This document shows, piece by piece, positions 42,472-56,400 of a stretch of DNA of 64,000 bases. The notes under the pieces were generated by a model. It was not told where the DNA came from and did no database searches. It was given only the letters and a program-made list of their open reading frames with translations. The stretch comes from Batillaria attramentaria. Taxonomy: Eukaryota > Mollusca > Gastropoda > Batillariidae. Both the position numbers and the translations under genes were made by a program. Each line of letters opens with the position of its first letter. Position 1 is the first letter of the stretch. The stretch spans positions 727,501-791,500 of the forward strand of contig JACVVK020000088.1 of assembly GCA_018292915.2 (NCBI GenBank), given 5' to 3'.

Positions 42472-45400
42472 CTGCAAAAGTAGCCTGGTTTGAACTTTTG
42501 AACAGACTGTTTTCTTAAAACTGTATATGCCATCTGCCAAACACTATGCACAAATCATGTTATATGATGCACGGATTTACTCTTGGACCTTAATTGCCAA
42601 AACTTTCCCAATTTCCAAACCATCATTCAAACCACCAAGGGTTCTGATATGTATATGTTACAGTGAATTTGTGTAATCAGGATTTCATGAAATCCCTGAA
42701 ATTTTCAGTAAGTTGATGTAATTACTGGCTGAGTTTAGTGAGTTTGTGTAAGATCAGACAACCGGTGCCTAGACACTGAAATTTCACTCGTACCAGCCCC
42801 TGTAGGGTATTTGTTAGCACTTCGGACCGTGGACTGGGAGACCCGGGTTCGAATCCCAGCCAAGGCAAGCGGGACTTTTCCTATGTTGGTCGGCTCCTAC
42901 CCAGAGCAGGTGTGCTATGGGCCCAATGCGGAGGCTGTTGCCACACAGCCGTGATTCACCCACTTCACAGGTGGGACTTTGGGGGTGCTTCCCTTGGTAT
43001 GACGAATCATTCTTATGATGTGGATGATTACACACTGCACCACAGGTGCCGTACTTCCAGGGCCTGGTTAACTCCGGAATATTTATGACAGGAAGCGTGG
43101 AATGCGGCCCTGTCCCGCAGTCCCAAACCACACGGACCTCCATAGCATCTTACCATCATCCTCATCTCCATCATCATGCATAATAAAAAAAAAAATGCCC
43201 CAGCTTTCGAGCCATGGATTCCACTCCATGACCTGGGAGGAAAATCACTGAAGCTGGCAAAGAGTTGGGGCAGAAAAAAAATTCACTCATAAATCAGATA
43301 AGTGCAGAACTGCCTAGGCCCTGAAATGTCGCTCATTGCAGTAGCTCACCACAGCATTCTCACTATGTGACAAACAGTAATTTCTTTTGACTGATCAAAA
43401 CTGCATCTTCACTATGGTACACTAACACTGCAGTCTGCTACATGTACTAACAACTGCCTACCACTCCACTGCAAGCATGCCTCAATCCAGCATCAAAGAG
43501 ATTTTCAAAGCGGAGCTATTTGCACGCTACCAAACACACCACAAATATCTGATTCCAAAAGAAGACTACCATGAACTCGTGGAGAGTGTGAAATCTACTG
43601 CTGCTGGTGGTCAGAGAAAGAGCAGAAACGACTATTATCTCTTGACCAAGTAAGTTTGCTTCACGGAAGGGGGAAGGTGGGGGGTGCGGGGAAATAGGGT
43701 TGAGGCTCGAAAATTCAAACAACAGGAGCGGGCATTTTCATTATTCTATTTCAGTCAATAAATTTCTTTCACCTGAGAAGATCTATTCCGTCATTTCCAT
43801 TTGATTTTGAGGTACACATATTGTAAACTGTGACAACATTTTCAGCACCAAGAATAGGAGGGGGCGAACAGACACTCTCGCGCCCCCCCCCCCCTCCCCC
43901 CAAGTCCTACACCAGTGCATGGTTTTCGAGGATGGATTTTACTGTGACATCTTACATGTATGAGTTGCGCAAAATATACTCGCTTGTTTTATCAGCTTTT
44001 TTAACTATGGTTATCGTACACGTACAAGTTGTGCGAAATGAACTTGCACGGTTTTTTTATGTTGTTTCCATAGTAATGGAAACAACATCATAGGACAGGC
44101 TAAATTTTCCACGTTCATAGGCAAGCATCTGTTGCACAAACACACGTCACTGCCGATCTCCCGCAGAGACGATTTTGCAAGTGTAACTCTGACAATGACG
44201 TAAGAAAACATGCGTCGTCGATGTATGGTGCGCCGGACGCACTTCTCCTCCTCAGTGAGTGCCGTCTCTGTGTGTGTGTGTGTGTGTGAATTGTGTCCAG
44301 GCCTGTTTCTCCGAAAATACTCAACCGAATTGCTTCAAATTTAGGGTATCCGAATATATCAAAATGTTAGATTAGAGCAACCGAGCATGTGATGATTGCT
44401 TAAGTGATTTGGGAGTTATCGCCCTTTCGAGACAAGTTGGTTGTCTGGCGTTTACAGGCGTAATATTTATTTAAATCACTCAATTTTTTGAAAGTAGATG
44501 GCTTGAATACGGACTCTGAACAGAGTCACTACTAGAAAATGGTCGCTCTTATAGTTTTCATGTAAACCGAACCTGAGTTGACATTGCATGTGAACCCAGT
44601 TCAGATGCCTGTATCTCCGAAACTACTCAACTGATCGATTTCAAATTTGGGGTTTCTAAATGAATCAAGATCTTTGAATAGAAGGCCCGATCCAGGTACG
44701 ATTGCACACATGATTTGCAAGTTATCGCCCTTTTTAGGAAAAGTGGCTTTCTGGTGTTTAAAGGCGTAATATTTATCTAAATCACTCCATTTTTTGGACA
44801 TAGATAGCATGAATACGGACTCTCAACAGAGTGAAGTTTGGAGGTTGTCGCTATTATACTTTTGACGTAAGCCGTACCTCATGAAAGTGCTGGTGAGCCC
44901 ATTTCAGATCTCAAAATCACTCCTACTATATATTATATGGATGTGTCTGGGGTGCCATAAAAAATATACAAAAAAATTAGAAAAATTCTCTGCAGCCATG
45001 ATCGTCAGTTGACTCGAAAATTTGTACTCAAAGCACATTTCCTCTACACAAGCCACACGCCTCACAAACATCGCAGAAAAGGCACACGCGCACTGACGCA
45101 AAACTGTATCAGCATCAAGTTGCTGACGTCATGTTTGATTGACATTTTTTTTGGGGTGTGTCACCACTTTTCGGAAGTTCTCTATTTGTAGACGGGGAAA
45201 GCGGGAGTTTCATTGATGTAGTGAGCTTTGTTTTTCCCACTGACTCTCACTCAATAGCATAGTAGAGTGAGAGAACACCACATAGGTCTCAATGGAGCAC
45301 ATCCACAAACGCGGCTCGCGCGAGTCTGTGTGTGTCTGTTTGCGTGCGCACGCAGCAGACATAACACATAGTGAAAAAAAGTTCGCCGTGCAGACTTGTC

Positions 45401-48400
45401 TGTTAAACATATTGAGCTGGTATTAATTCGATCTTTACACTGCGCAGCAGCAACACTTCAATTTTCATGGGGCTGCTTTGATTGCAAGAATTGTATCAAA
45501 GTTATTACGTCAAATGTATTATGCGTCATCCCAGTGAGGAAAAAATCATAGATTTCAAAGAAAACAACTTGACGTCTCTCTTCCAAAACCAAAATTGGTC
45601 TGACAAGCCCGGTCAGTTGTTTCCATTCAGAGAGAGAGAGAGTGTGTGTGTGTGTGTGTGTGTCCTCCCGAATACATGGCATTACAAAAGAACGACCGTG
45701 ACGACAGCAGGTGATTAAATGGAAACAACAAATTGGGCTGGTGGCCATATTGTTTCTTTTACTGTAACCATGTTACATACATACATATTGGTTGTGTAGT
45801 GGTTTTAAACGGACAGACCGATTGGCGGGCATCCGCCAATCAGAGGCTATCCTAGGCAGCCAATCAGCGCCGACGGCCCGGGCCCGGCCCACGACCCCTG
45901 AGAGAGCCAGTTCGTGTTCAGCAGCCGATAAGGTAACGTCGTGTTTAGTTGGCGCGGGCTCATAGCGGGCAGGGCTAGGGGTAGGGGTTTTATCTTCGGG
46001 GGTTTGGTTCTTTACACTGTGGGCAGTTCGAACGGTGCTCTCGATAGATGTACGCAGCGTTGTGTTGTATTATGTAGTCACCTCGTTGTTTCCGTGCGCC
46101 CTTTTCGTGATAGTCAGTTCCACTACAGTTGCGCGAAATGTACTTGCATTTTTTATTTACTTTGTATCTTCTACCTTGATAACTTGCATGTTTTGTTTTA
46201 TACTGTGGCTGTCTTATATTAGAGTTCCATCAGATACACTTGCATGTATTTATTATTTTCACTGTGATTATCTCAAATGTCGGAGCTGTTTGAGATGTAC
46301 CTCAATGTGTTTACTTTCTTTACCATGTCTGTCCTAATAAAACACAAAAAATGAGTTGAACAGGATGCACTCCTGTGTTCGGCTTAAGAAAATTATGGGT
46401 CAGTGATTTCCTGAAATCCCTGGACACTGAAATCAGGGATTTCAAGAAATACCTGGAAATTTTAGGGATTTCATGAAATCCCTGATTACACAGATTCACT
46501 GTAACATATACATGTTTTTGCCCTGAATCAAGAGCATGTGGCCAAACCTTTGGTCTACAACATACAGAATGACTTTACTTGCAAGTGATATGTGTAAAGC
46601 AAAGAAATCCACTCTACGAAAGACATACTGCACAGGAATCACAGCTTGTCAAGCCTTAAATGTGCCAAAGCAATGTTGTGTAACCTGATATTTCCTTCAC
46701 TGTTCACAAACTGGTAAAACCACAATACCAGTAACTTGAATAATTATTGGCCGAAAGCATGATGTACATACGGGCACAATCAATGTACATGTAAAAAGAC
46801 GTCAGGTGCCATTATGTTTGCAAAACATAGCACCGAAGGAAAACAACACAACAGATGTGCTTGTATACAAACATCTTCACAGTACATAGAAACCGACAAA
46901 ACCTACCCCCTGGACGTAGTAACAGTTCTTCTGTCTTGCTCCGTTTAGGTGGGGTGCAGTGGGATTTTTCCACCTTGTGCAGGTCTTGTTTTTCTCTTTC
47001 AGTCATTTTCTGAAATCTGATAACCAGACAACAGATTTACTAGCTACATGAACTTTACATGGAGATACGCCCTAGCCAACCCTGTTCTGGGTCTGTCGAT
47101 AACTCTAGGCGCCTGCGACAACGCCCAGGTCGGGCTAACCGAGACCGAACCGAGCTAAGTGATACCTACGAATGAAAAAACAAAAATACTCGGTGACAAG
47201 GGAAGTGGACAGTAGCAAACAACTTTGAGGTCCCCGTGTTACTTCACAGTGTGCAGAGAAGCAGTGAAACCTGTCGCATTCACCAGCACAGTACATTTTC
47301 AGCCTGTTTCGAGATTATTGCCTGCATGAGTGGTCTCCCTTGCCGCAACAAGCACACATTTTTCATGGCAGAGCACAAAGCTGCCTGAAAAATGCATGCA
47401 TGCTGCGGGTCTCTGTATGTGCTGTGCTAGTGAATGCGACAGTTTTCACCGCTTCTCTGCACACTGGGTGGGTGGGTGTTTGGGGGTTTAACGTCCTTTT
47501 CCACCACATACGGGTGATATCAAAGACAGGGCAACGATGAAAAAGCCAGCACAAATATTTGGCCCCAGCCGGGATACGAACTCGAGACCCGAGAACTGGA
47601 AGTCCAGCGCTCTACCATTCGGCCACCCCGGCTCCCCTCTCTGCACACTGTGAAATAACACGGGGACCTCAAAGTTCGCTACTGTCCACTTTCTTTGTCA
47701 CCATATTTTTGTTTTTTTCCTTCTTAGGTATCAATTAGCTTGGCTTGGTCTCGGTTAGCCCGACTTGGGCATCGTCGCAGGGGCCTAGAGTTATCAACAG
47801 ACCCGGAATAGGGTTGCGCCCTAGCCTGTTAAATGTGGAAATGCCCCAGTTGTAAGGATGTTGGGCTGTCTTGTTGAAGAGCGAATTTCAGTTCTGCTGA
47901 GATACATGTACTTAGCAGTTACAAGTCTTGCCTCCATATCCACAGTACAAGTCCAAGTGTGTGCATTTAACATTTCTTATCCATCTCTTAAAGAATGGCT
48001 AGAAGTAGAATGCCCACCATACCTGTTCATAAAAAGCAATGCATGCATAAAGAAAGTGTACAGCATAAAAAAAAAACAACAACAACAAAAAACACCCGTT
48101 GCTGGACTTTTTTTTAAACAAGCCTATGTTGGTATACCTGTCATAATCACGCCAGGATTCTACTGCAGAATCTGATTTATCATTTCGTACTGCTGGTTTC
48201 CCATCAGGTACCGGGTGAAGTAATATGTGATCCTCCCCGGGGGGATTTGGTTTCTTGCACTCGAGCAGACATTCCAACACTTTCTCATGTTCTCTTGATG
48301 TAGCTGCATAAGCTCGCACAAGGCTCTCCAGCTCGTTCCAAAGCTGTCGGTACTGTTCTTCTCTGCATGAGGGTATTCAAAACAAGGTCTGTTAGAGTTC

Positions 48401-51400
48401 ACACGAACACATTCAACAGTCACACAAACAAGATACGTACCACCTTTCTAGTAAAATCTTTGGAGTCTATCATAGTCTGCAATAGTAAATGCACCAAAGT
48501 TGACTTGGAGAACACAAACATGTGTAACTTTAACCCTGAAGCATTGACTAACCTAAAAAATCGTTCAGATATGATGATTTTTCCCTGTACCACTGCTGCA
48601 TGAACTAAAATATTTCCTCTTATGGTGACTTGTCACCATTAGCTTAGCTTCACGTTCATCACAAATGAAGTACAAATAAGGTTTTGAAATCACAGGCTAG
48701 GTTTTGCACGACGCAATGAAGATTCTGGCATTATAGCTAACATACTTTATTTTCTGACAACTGCTTTATTTAAAAAAAATGTACACAACTTTTTTTGACA
48801 AATTCAGTTCACTTTTTTGAGTCATTGATAAAAAGGCACATTTTCCCATTCAATTAAAATGGGCTGGAGTTTTTTTTTCTACAACAAGAAAGAATAACTT
48901 TATTTCATCAGGTTTAGCTGCAGGCTTCTACTGGACAAACTAACCTTGCATGCACAAGAGCCTGATCTATCATTTGGAACCAAAATTGGCTGGTAGGACT
49001 TAATGTGCTTTTGAGAACAGGCAAAATTATTCTACAGTTCTATGTAGAAAGTCAGTCAAAGGACTGTTTACCAAAGGCTTTTGTGCAGACTTAGGGACCC
49101 AGTACAAAAAAGGATATGTCCCAAATATGCAAGAAGATAGTGCTTCACTTGACTTCAAGGAGGTGTTTATGTATGCAACAGTAAAGAAAAAACATCTTCA
49201 CGGTGTTTGTTCATCATTCGCCAAAAACTTGATTTTGGAAAAAGAAAGTCAAGTAATTCCGAAAGTAAAATTGTTGTGCACAAATACTTCAATTTATCTT
49301 CTGTCTACTTTGAAAGCGGTTTCAATTATCTTTTCTGGAACGTGCAATATGATGGCATTGAAGATGTGTTTGTGTTCTTTACAAGCTCTTGAAGTTGGTA
49401 GGGTGTTGGTGCAAAGCCCAAAACCCATGAACACTTAGATACTAATAATACGCATACAAGCAATGCTTGAAGGTTTATGAACATTTGTTACCGTCTCGGT
49501 CCTTTTCCTCTGGAGCCAACCGCAGGCACCGGTAAAGCTTCATTTTTTGTCTCCATGGAGACAACGTTGTATATAACCTTTTTGCACTCCAACACCTCCT
49601 CGTCCGTCAGTTCTTCCTTCACCATAAGTGCAGGTAGTGGACTGACGCTCTGGCAGTGAGAACAATAAACAAACATTACACAAACAGAACTCTCTTTGGC
49701 AGGCCTGAATGATTTTCCAATCATCCCACCTCCACCCTCTGCCTAAAGAGCCAGTAGTCTTTCTGTGTTTGTTTTAAAGTTCTTACTTTCAAACAACACA
49801 GCTTAATTTTAGGTAATCTAGATTTTTCTTTAAACAGGAATTTTGAAAAATCCAAACACAACGTCATTGGCTTATTAAAGGCTTCACTCTTGATTTTTTA
49901 ACCTTTGTCCAGAATCTGGCATTTTTCCTTGCAGTCACTGGCCAGAGAGATTATCAGAGCTACACTTTTTTTTTTTTTTTTTGGTAAAGCTTATGACATT
50001 TGTAGAGAGAAAAAGGGAAAGGTAATAAATTCAGACATTAGCTGAATCAAGATCATAATAACGGAGACCGTGGAAACTGGCAATAAACCACTGGAACAAT
50101 TATACTTCTCTCATACAATTGAAAAGCAATTCCACTTACTGAAAGCAGATTTCCAAGTATTGTTTCACTGATGACAACTGGCCAGAATCGGCTGCTCCGT
50201 TCAAGTCGATCAAATGCTGCAACCAGATGAAATGACTCAATTGAAATTGCGTAGTAGACATTTCATGGAATGAATATCTATTAATGAAACAAAGTGCTTT
50301 ACTTCTGAGGTTAGTCATGCCAAGGTATGTATATCACTATGGGGTCAAAATTGTTTCACCCCATGGATGATTTCAGTTGATTTTACACATATGAATAAAG
50401 TTCACTGAAGAAATAGAGTTTATTTTCACCGTGGACGAAGCAATGACACTCGTTTCAAAATGACCCTTCGAATCACTGTAAATAAGCCAAATGACCTAAG
50501 TACAATATATCTAATCTTGTAATGTATGCTAGTTTCCAGTGTAGTTACACTTTTGGCAGATTCAAGTACATGTATTCTGCCTATATTGGGAGAACTAGGT
50601 AAACAGATTACTTGTTTGTTTTGGGTGTTTCAGCAAACTACAGCACGTCGTTTTAACTCATGTAGCAAATTTATTCCTCCACTCCTACTGCTGTTAAATT
50701 CTCAATGACAAAACATTCAGACCTTTACTGACTGGTTTGGCAGTAGCGCTGGCAAACATTGCAGGACTTCCAGGTGCAAGGCGGTGCTCCTTCATGAACT
50801 CTCCAAAATCCTGAAACATAAGTAGTCAAAGAAAGCTGATGAATTTCATTCAACAGTTTTTCAACAAATGTTCTGGGATACATTTTCAAGCACATAAAAA
50901 ATTGTACAACTTAATTTTGTTTTCATTTCATTTTCGTTCTCCTACAGCGATTGGCGGAGAGCCGTGGGGTAGCCCTTGATGTACCTCCAAGAGAAAGATC
51001 GTTGATATTTTGGTAAACAAAAGGTGATACCCACAATGCCGGAGTCCCTATCGAAAGCATACCAAGTTTTAAAAATTCCACTGCCCTTGACATTGCAGTA
51101 AACCAGCCAATCAGGTGCGGTCCGATCAGCGCTTGAAGTTTGTTTACTGTTTCCTTGCTGGTAAGCCGTGAAATCATTTCGGATATAGCTCAGCCGAAGA
51201 TTACGTACGTAACTGATTTGAAATCATTTCATGACTATCACTAAATATCAACATGCGCCTACGCAGACCGATTTTTTGCCAATTTGTGGACACAGACCTT
51301 GCAGATCTAACAAAAGATTTGCCAAAGGGCAAGTCGTCTGCTACTGAGATCATTTCTGCAGCGGCAGGTAGCTGTGTCAGCATAGCGATACTGGCAAAAC

Positions 51401-52626
51401 TCTGGAGCAAGCAACTGATAAGAGAACGCATAGAAATGGCGCAGACGTTTCGCAGATGAACACGACAAACTGCCCAGACAACGAAGCATACATACCTATA
51501 CCAAAGAAGCCAAGGGAAAATTTCAAGCTGGAAGCGGCCATTCCCCGATTACACATGAAGTGACATTTGCACCAAACCTGAAGCTTGGTTTTAAAACTCA
51601 GCTTTACGCAAAAACTCGGCTTTAAGAACGAAGGTTAATCATTAAGGTAGGCTTAATAAGCTGAGATGACACCTTTAGAGCAGTTTTGTACGTGCCAAAC
51701 GCACAAACAGTGCGGCGGTACATGTTCTGTTCAACAACGAGCTACCGCCTCAGGTCTGCTTCGTGCAAATGGCGCCCCATATAGATTTACTTCTGTAAAC
51801 AAAGCTTCCGGGGAGAAGCTATTAACTGTTTTCCTAAATATTGGTTTTAAACTTCAGTTTTCAGAGATGGAAATGAAAACAAAACTATTATAGGCTGGTT
51901 TTCGGGGGTAGGGCCGTAGGTGTAGTTTTCGGGAGGTGACAGAGAAGTTGTAGACCGCGGCTACAACTTTCTTCTCTGTCACCTCCCTCAAACTACACCT
52001 GCGGCCCTACCCCCTGAAACCCGGCCTATAATACTATAGTGTCTTCAAGGAAAACAACTACACACGCACACACAAAAGGCAGGGTATTTTTTCTCTGAGT
52101 TAGCAGTTGACTGTAGGCCTTTTCCTACTCTCTGGTCAGTAAGTAGTAGAGGGAAAACCTATGAGCCACCAGGAATCGTGTGAGAGAAGGGTCCTTAAAA
52201 CAACAAAAATCATGCACACACACACACACACACACACACAGAAAAAGGGGCAGAATTAAGGGTTTCAGCACAAGGCAGCCAGATCACCTTGAGTGTGCCA
52301 CTCCTGAATGTCAAGGGTGATCATCCAGTAACTCTGAATTGAACAGCTTGAAAGGCTTCAGCAATATTGCAAGCCAGCCTTTTTTTTTTTTCCTTTTTTT
52401 TTCCTTTCCTTACATATGATGAACTTGAACTCTGGGAGAGGTCTCTCAAACTGACATGTGCACCAGAGAAACATCGCAACTAGTCATCACCATGCCGAGT
52501 TGGGATTTTTTTTTGTTTTTGAATTTTTTGTTTGGTTGGTTGGTTTTTGTTGTTGGTTGGTTGGTCGTTTTCTAGTGTTTGTTGTTGTTGAGTTTTTGTT
52601 TGTTTGTTTGTTGGTTTGTTTGTGTG

Positions 52627-52657
<31 letters not shown>

Positions 52658-53401
52658 TTTTGGGGGGGGGGGGGGGGCAGTGACGACGCATGATCTAAAA
52701 TCTCTTCATACCAAATATCACTGTATGAAGTAGGTGTGGCTACGTTAGTGTGCAGAGAAAATGCCGTTCTCAGCAAAACTAGCACGTTTTGAAACTTTCC
52801 TAAATGCTGTGACGTTGACTTTCTGTGATATGGACCACCAAGACCACTACTGAAGTCCAAAAACCCTTCTAACAAGGAATACAATTCAGGGGACTCACTG
52901 TAATTCTGTAGTCCGTAACCCTACCCCCACAACCTTCACTGATTGATGGGGGATCTTCAAGCGTGGAGCGGTTGGTAGGAATGACATGAACAAAGATCTC
53001 ACCACCATGGCTGGCCAGCATGTGTGAGATCACCTTTACTCCAGATTTCCTAGGCTGCTCAAGCATCACAGCCCGACCTTTTCTCAGAAAACCAGGGAGA
53101 AGAAGCATAACAAGAAAGGTTTTTCTCAAAGGAAAAAAAGGAAACATTCAGTTCCCCTAGGAATCAGTGTAACGGCCACATAAAATATGCTGCCTTGTTC
53201 CCCACAAAATGCATCCAGTGCTTAAAACATTTCCTTTTAAGTACAAAGTTGCAGTATGTGTTTTGAAACCAACCTGGTGTTCAACAGTCATGCTAAGTAA
53301 GGTATTAAAGACTTTCTATTATAGTTACACGTTCTTTTTGCCTTTTTTTCTCTCCAACTGATGAATTGCATAAAACATTAATGTGTCTGTAAACTTAAGC
53401 A

Positions 53402-53472
<71 letters not shown>

Positions 53473-56400
53473 CTTTAAACGCACAAGACTGAACAGACAC
53501 ATCTGTACACTGAGTAATGAGTATCCACATCTACCTGCCAAAAGAAAGTTGGTGAGACAGGAAGATGGCCGGCTATTGACATCCACTGGCGTGATGCGGT
53601 AAACACCAGAGCAGTTGTGTAGTTCTGCAATGGTAAATACTTCTATATATATATAGAAAATAAAAGCTTGGTCCCATAACAGTCACAACTGTCGCTACCC
53701 CATATGGGCTTAGATACATGTACAATAACCTCAGTATCACATATGTTGCGTGTACACATAAAACGGGATTAAAAATCCCATTTGGCAGCTTGAGCTAGAA
53801 TACCTTAACAGAAAACCCTTTAAGTACAACAGAGTGCGGGGAATGAGTACTTGTCACACGCCTCAGATTAAGATCTGATCAGTTTCCACGGCAACCATAA
53901 GATTTCTGATGCCACGATTGGGTCACACAGGCTGTGGGATGAGTAAAGGCAGGTGCTACTTCTCATCCCGCTGTGCCAGATGGCTGGTACCAGGGGACCA
54001 ATCAAACTTCGAGTTTCACAAACACTCCTCTCTCTTTCCTTTTGAAGAAAAACAAGGAGGAATGGCCCCATCCCATAAAGTTGTTTCTCCAAATTTCATG
54101 CAATTTTGTCTGTTTTGTTAAGTTGTTTCTCTATAGAGAAACAACTTTATGGGATGGGGCAGATTTTGCTACGCGCAGCAGCAAGTTTCAGTGATACAAA
54201 ACAACACTGTGACGTTTCTCCACACAATACATACTTTCACGCGCACAGTGACGTAATGAAATCTGCGTCGTAGACACCTGGCGTGCACACTATGATGCCG
54301 CTTTCATTTTGGCGGGAGTTGTGAGACGTCTCTGTGTGGGTGTGTGTGTACGGATGTAATGATGGCTATCTCCTAAACCACCTCGTTGGAGGGCTTTTTA
54401 CTTTGAGACAAAATGGGAATTCACCTTCTTCAGACCTACCTGTCACGATTTTTATCCTGCCGCATTTTCAGAAGAGTTATCGCCAATTTAGAAAAAAATC
54501 AGTCATGTTACAAATTTTTTTCGAAAAAGTTGTTTAAATTCCTTCATTTTCTAGACTTTGGAAGTTCACCCATTTACACTAACTGTATTCGTGGTACAGC
54601 TCTGTAGCTCTGACTGGTTTTGTGTAAAAAAAATATTTCTGAGGTAGGGGTGGTTTGCACATAAGATCAAATATAGATCTATGAAAAGACTACTGCAAAT
54701 TACTTATCATCCCGGCGTTTTTGTCTAGTGTGACAACTGCACATATGACAGGAACTACTGCACTATTATAGCTTTAGCATTAAGAATAACTGAACTTTTA
54801 GATAAACGTAACTTTTTCAAGTTTCTGCAAGAAGCACCGGTCAAAAGAGTTCCAAATTTTCGATTTCATAAGTACAATCCAAGGTATTCTAGTCCACGTT
54901 TCACCAGCCCTCTAGATCTTCCAGATTTTATGTAAAAATTAATTCAGTCAGGGAAGTCACAAAAGCAACAGGGAAATCACAAGACATGCACATTGCACAA
55001 GCATCATCTGTCATACCACCAGTGTGAGGCTGACGTCAAACGCTTAGTTCACAGACAAAATCAGCAAGTATCGTCACTGCCACCGACATTTCACCAGCCC
55101 TCTAGATCTTCCAGATTTCATGTGAAAAATAATTCAGTCGGGGAAGTCACAAAGCCAACAGGGAAATCACAAGACATAAACAAGCAACAGACGATCTCAG
55201 TGCTAGAGGCTGACGTCAAATGTTTAGTTCATGGAATTGACGTCATCTCTCTCTCTTTCTCTCTGGGGAGCCAGGGTGGCCGAATGGTAGAGCGTTGGAC
55301 TTTCAATGCTCGGGTCGAGAGTTCCAATCCCGGCTGGGGCCAAATATTTGTGCTGGCCTTTTTCTCGTTGCCCCGTCTTTGATATCACCCTTATGTGGTG
55401 GAAAAGGATGTTAAACTCCTAAACACCCACCCACCCACCATCTCTCTCTCCCCCCCCCCTCTCTCTCTCCCACCCAGCCCCACCCCCAGTCACGTGGCTA
55501 ATCGGTCGAGGTCGTAGAGGATCTAGTGTCACTGGTAGAACTTGGAGAGGGGAGAACCAGCAACAGTAACAACAAAACAGACAAAATAAAATGAAGTTTG
55601 GAGAAACAACTTTGTAGGACGGGGCCGTTCCTCCTTGTTTTTATTGTTGCCGGTGTTTCTTTTTGTGTTTTTGTATTTTCGTTTTCTTACTCTCTTTAAC
55701 TCTCAACAGTTCTTGCTTCACACGGTACTTTTTATGGTTTTTCGGCTATTTTTCATAGTCGCCTGTATGCATTGTATTGTTTACCAATCCGGTCATGTTG
55801 CATATCAAACAGCTCAGAAATGATTGCTCTTTCATGTGATACTTAAGGCTTGGCATACTTATGCTTGAGGTAAGCATGGCGACCTTTGGCTTTGTTTAAA
55901 AAAAAATGCAAAAACTCAAAGAACAAAAATTCCATGATATGAAGTTGTTCATGCTAAACTGTAATTTTCCATAAAATGTAACCTGTTTTGCAGCACATAT
56001 CCAAACTTAGGCCCATATATACAACATTGATAGGTGTTACAACAGAGTAATTGACATCTGTCATCAATGCTCAAAACAAGATCACTTGAATGAATTCATA
56101 CTAAAACCCTCATAAAACAATTTTTCCCCATTATGATACATATGTAATGAAATTTTGAGGCAGTTGACCTGTGTTTACTTCAGGCTCAACTGTCACTGAC
56201 AAAACACACTGTATTTATGAACAGGTACAGGTGAGGGCAGATGTGTTCATATCAGCCACTAGAATGGAAACCCAGGAGACAGTTCCTTTTTTTCCTGCAA
56301 ACACAAGTATGTGTCACATGTCACTATCTGAGTCTCATAGTGGGCGCAAAACGGGTGTCGGTGAAGAGTAAATACACTTGCCAAATTCCAAAGATGACAG

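Larger units (their letters stand above)
42649..46513. mobile_element. Possible 3.9-kb element bounded by about 50-bp inverted ends
   Basis: ATGTATATGTTACAGTGAAT and the following GTGTAATCAGG, TTTCATGAAATCCCT at 42649-42697 recur in reverse at 46465-46513. They may be the TIRs of one element in the last INTS13 intron, or two independent MITE ends. The interior holds a SINE and repeat Y. Confidence 0.4.

Noticed and set aside
55265..55345. Possible tRNA gene
   Set aside because: The same tRNA-like head is joined to the same body in several copies, one with a target duplication, so it is a SINE.
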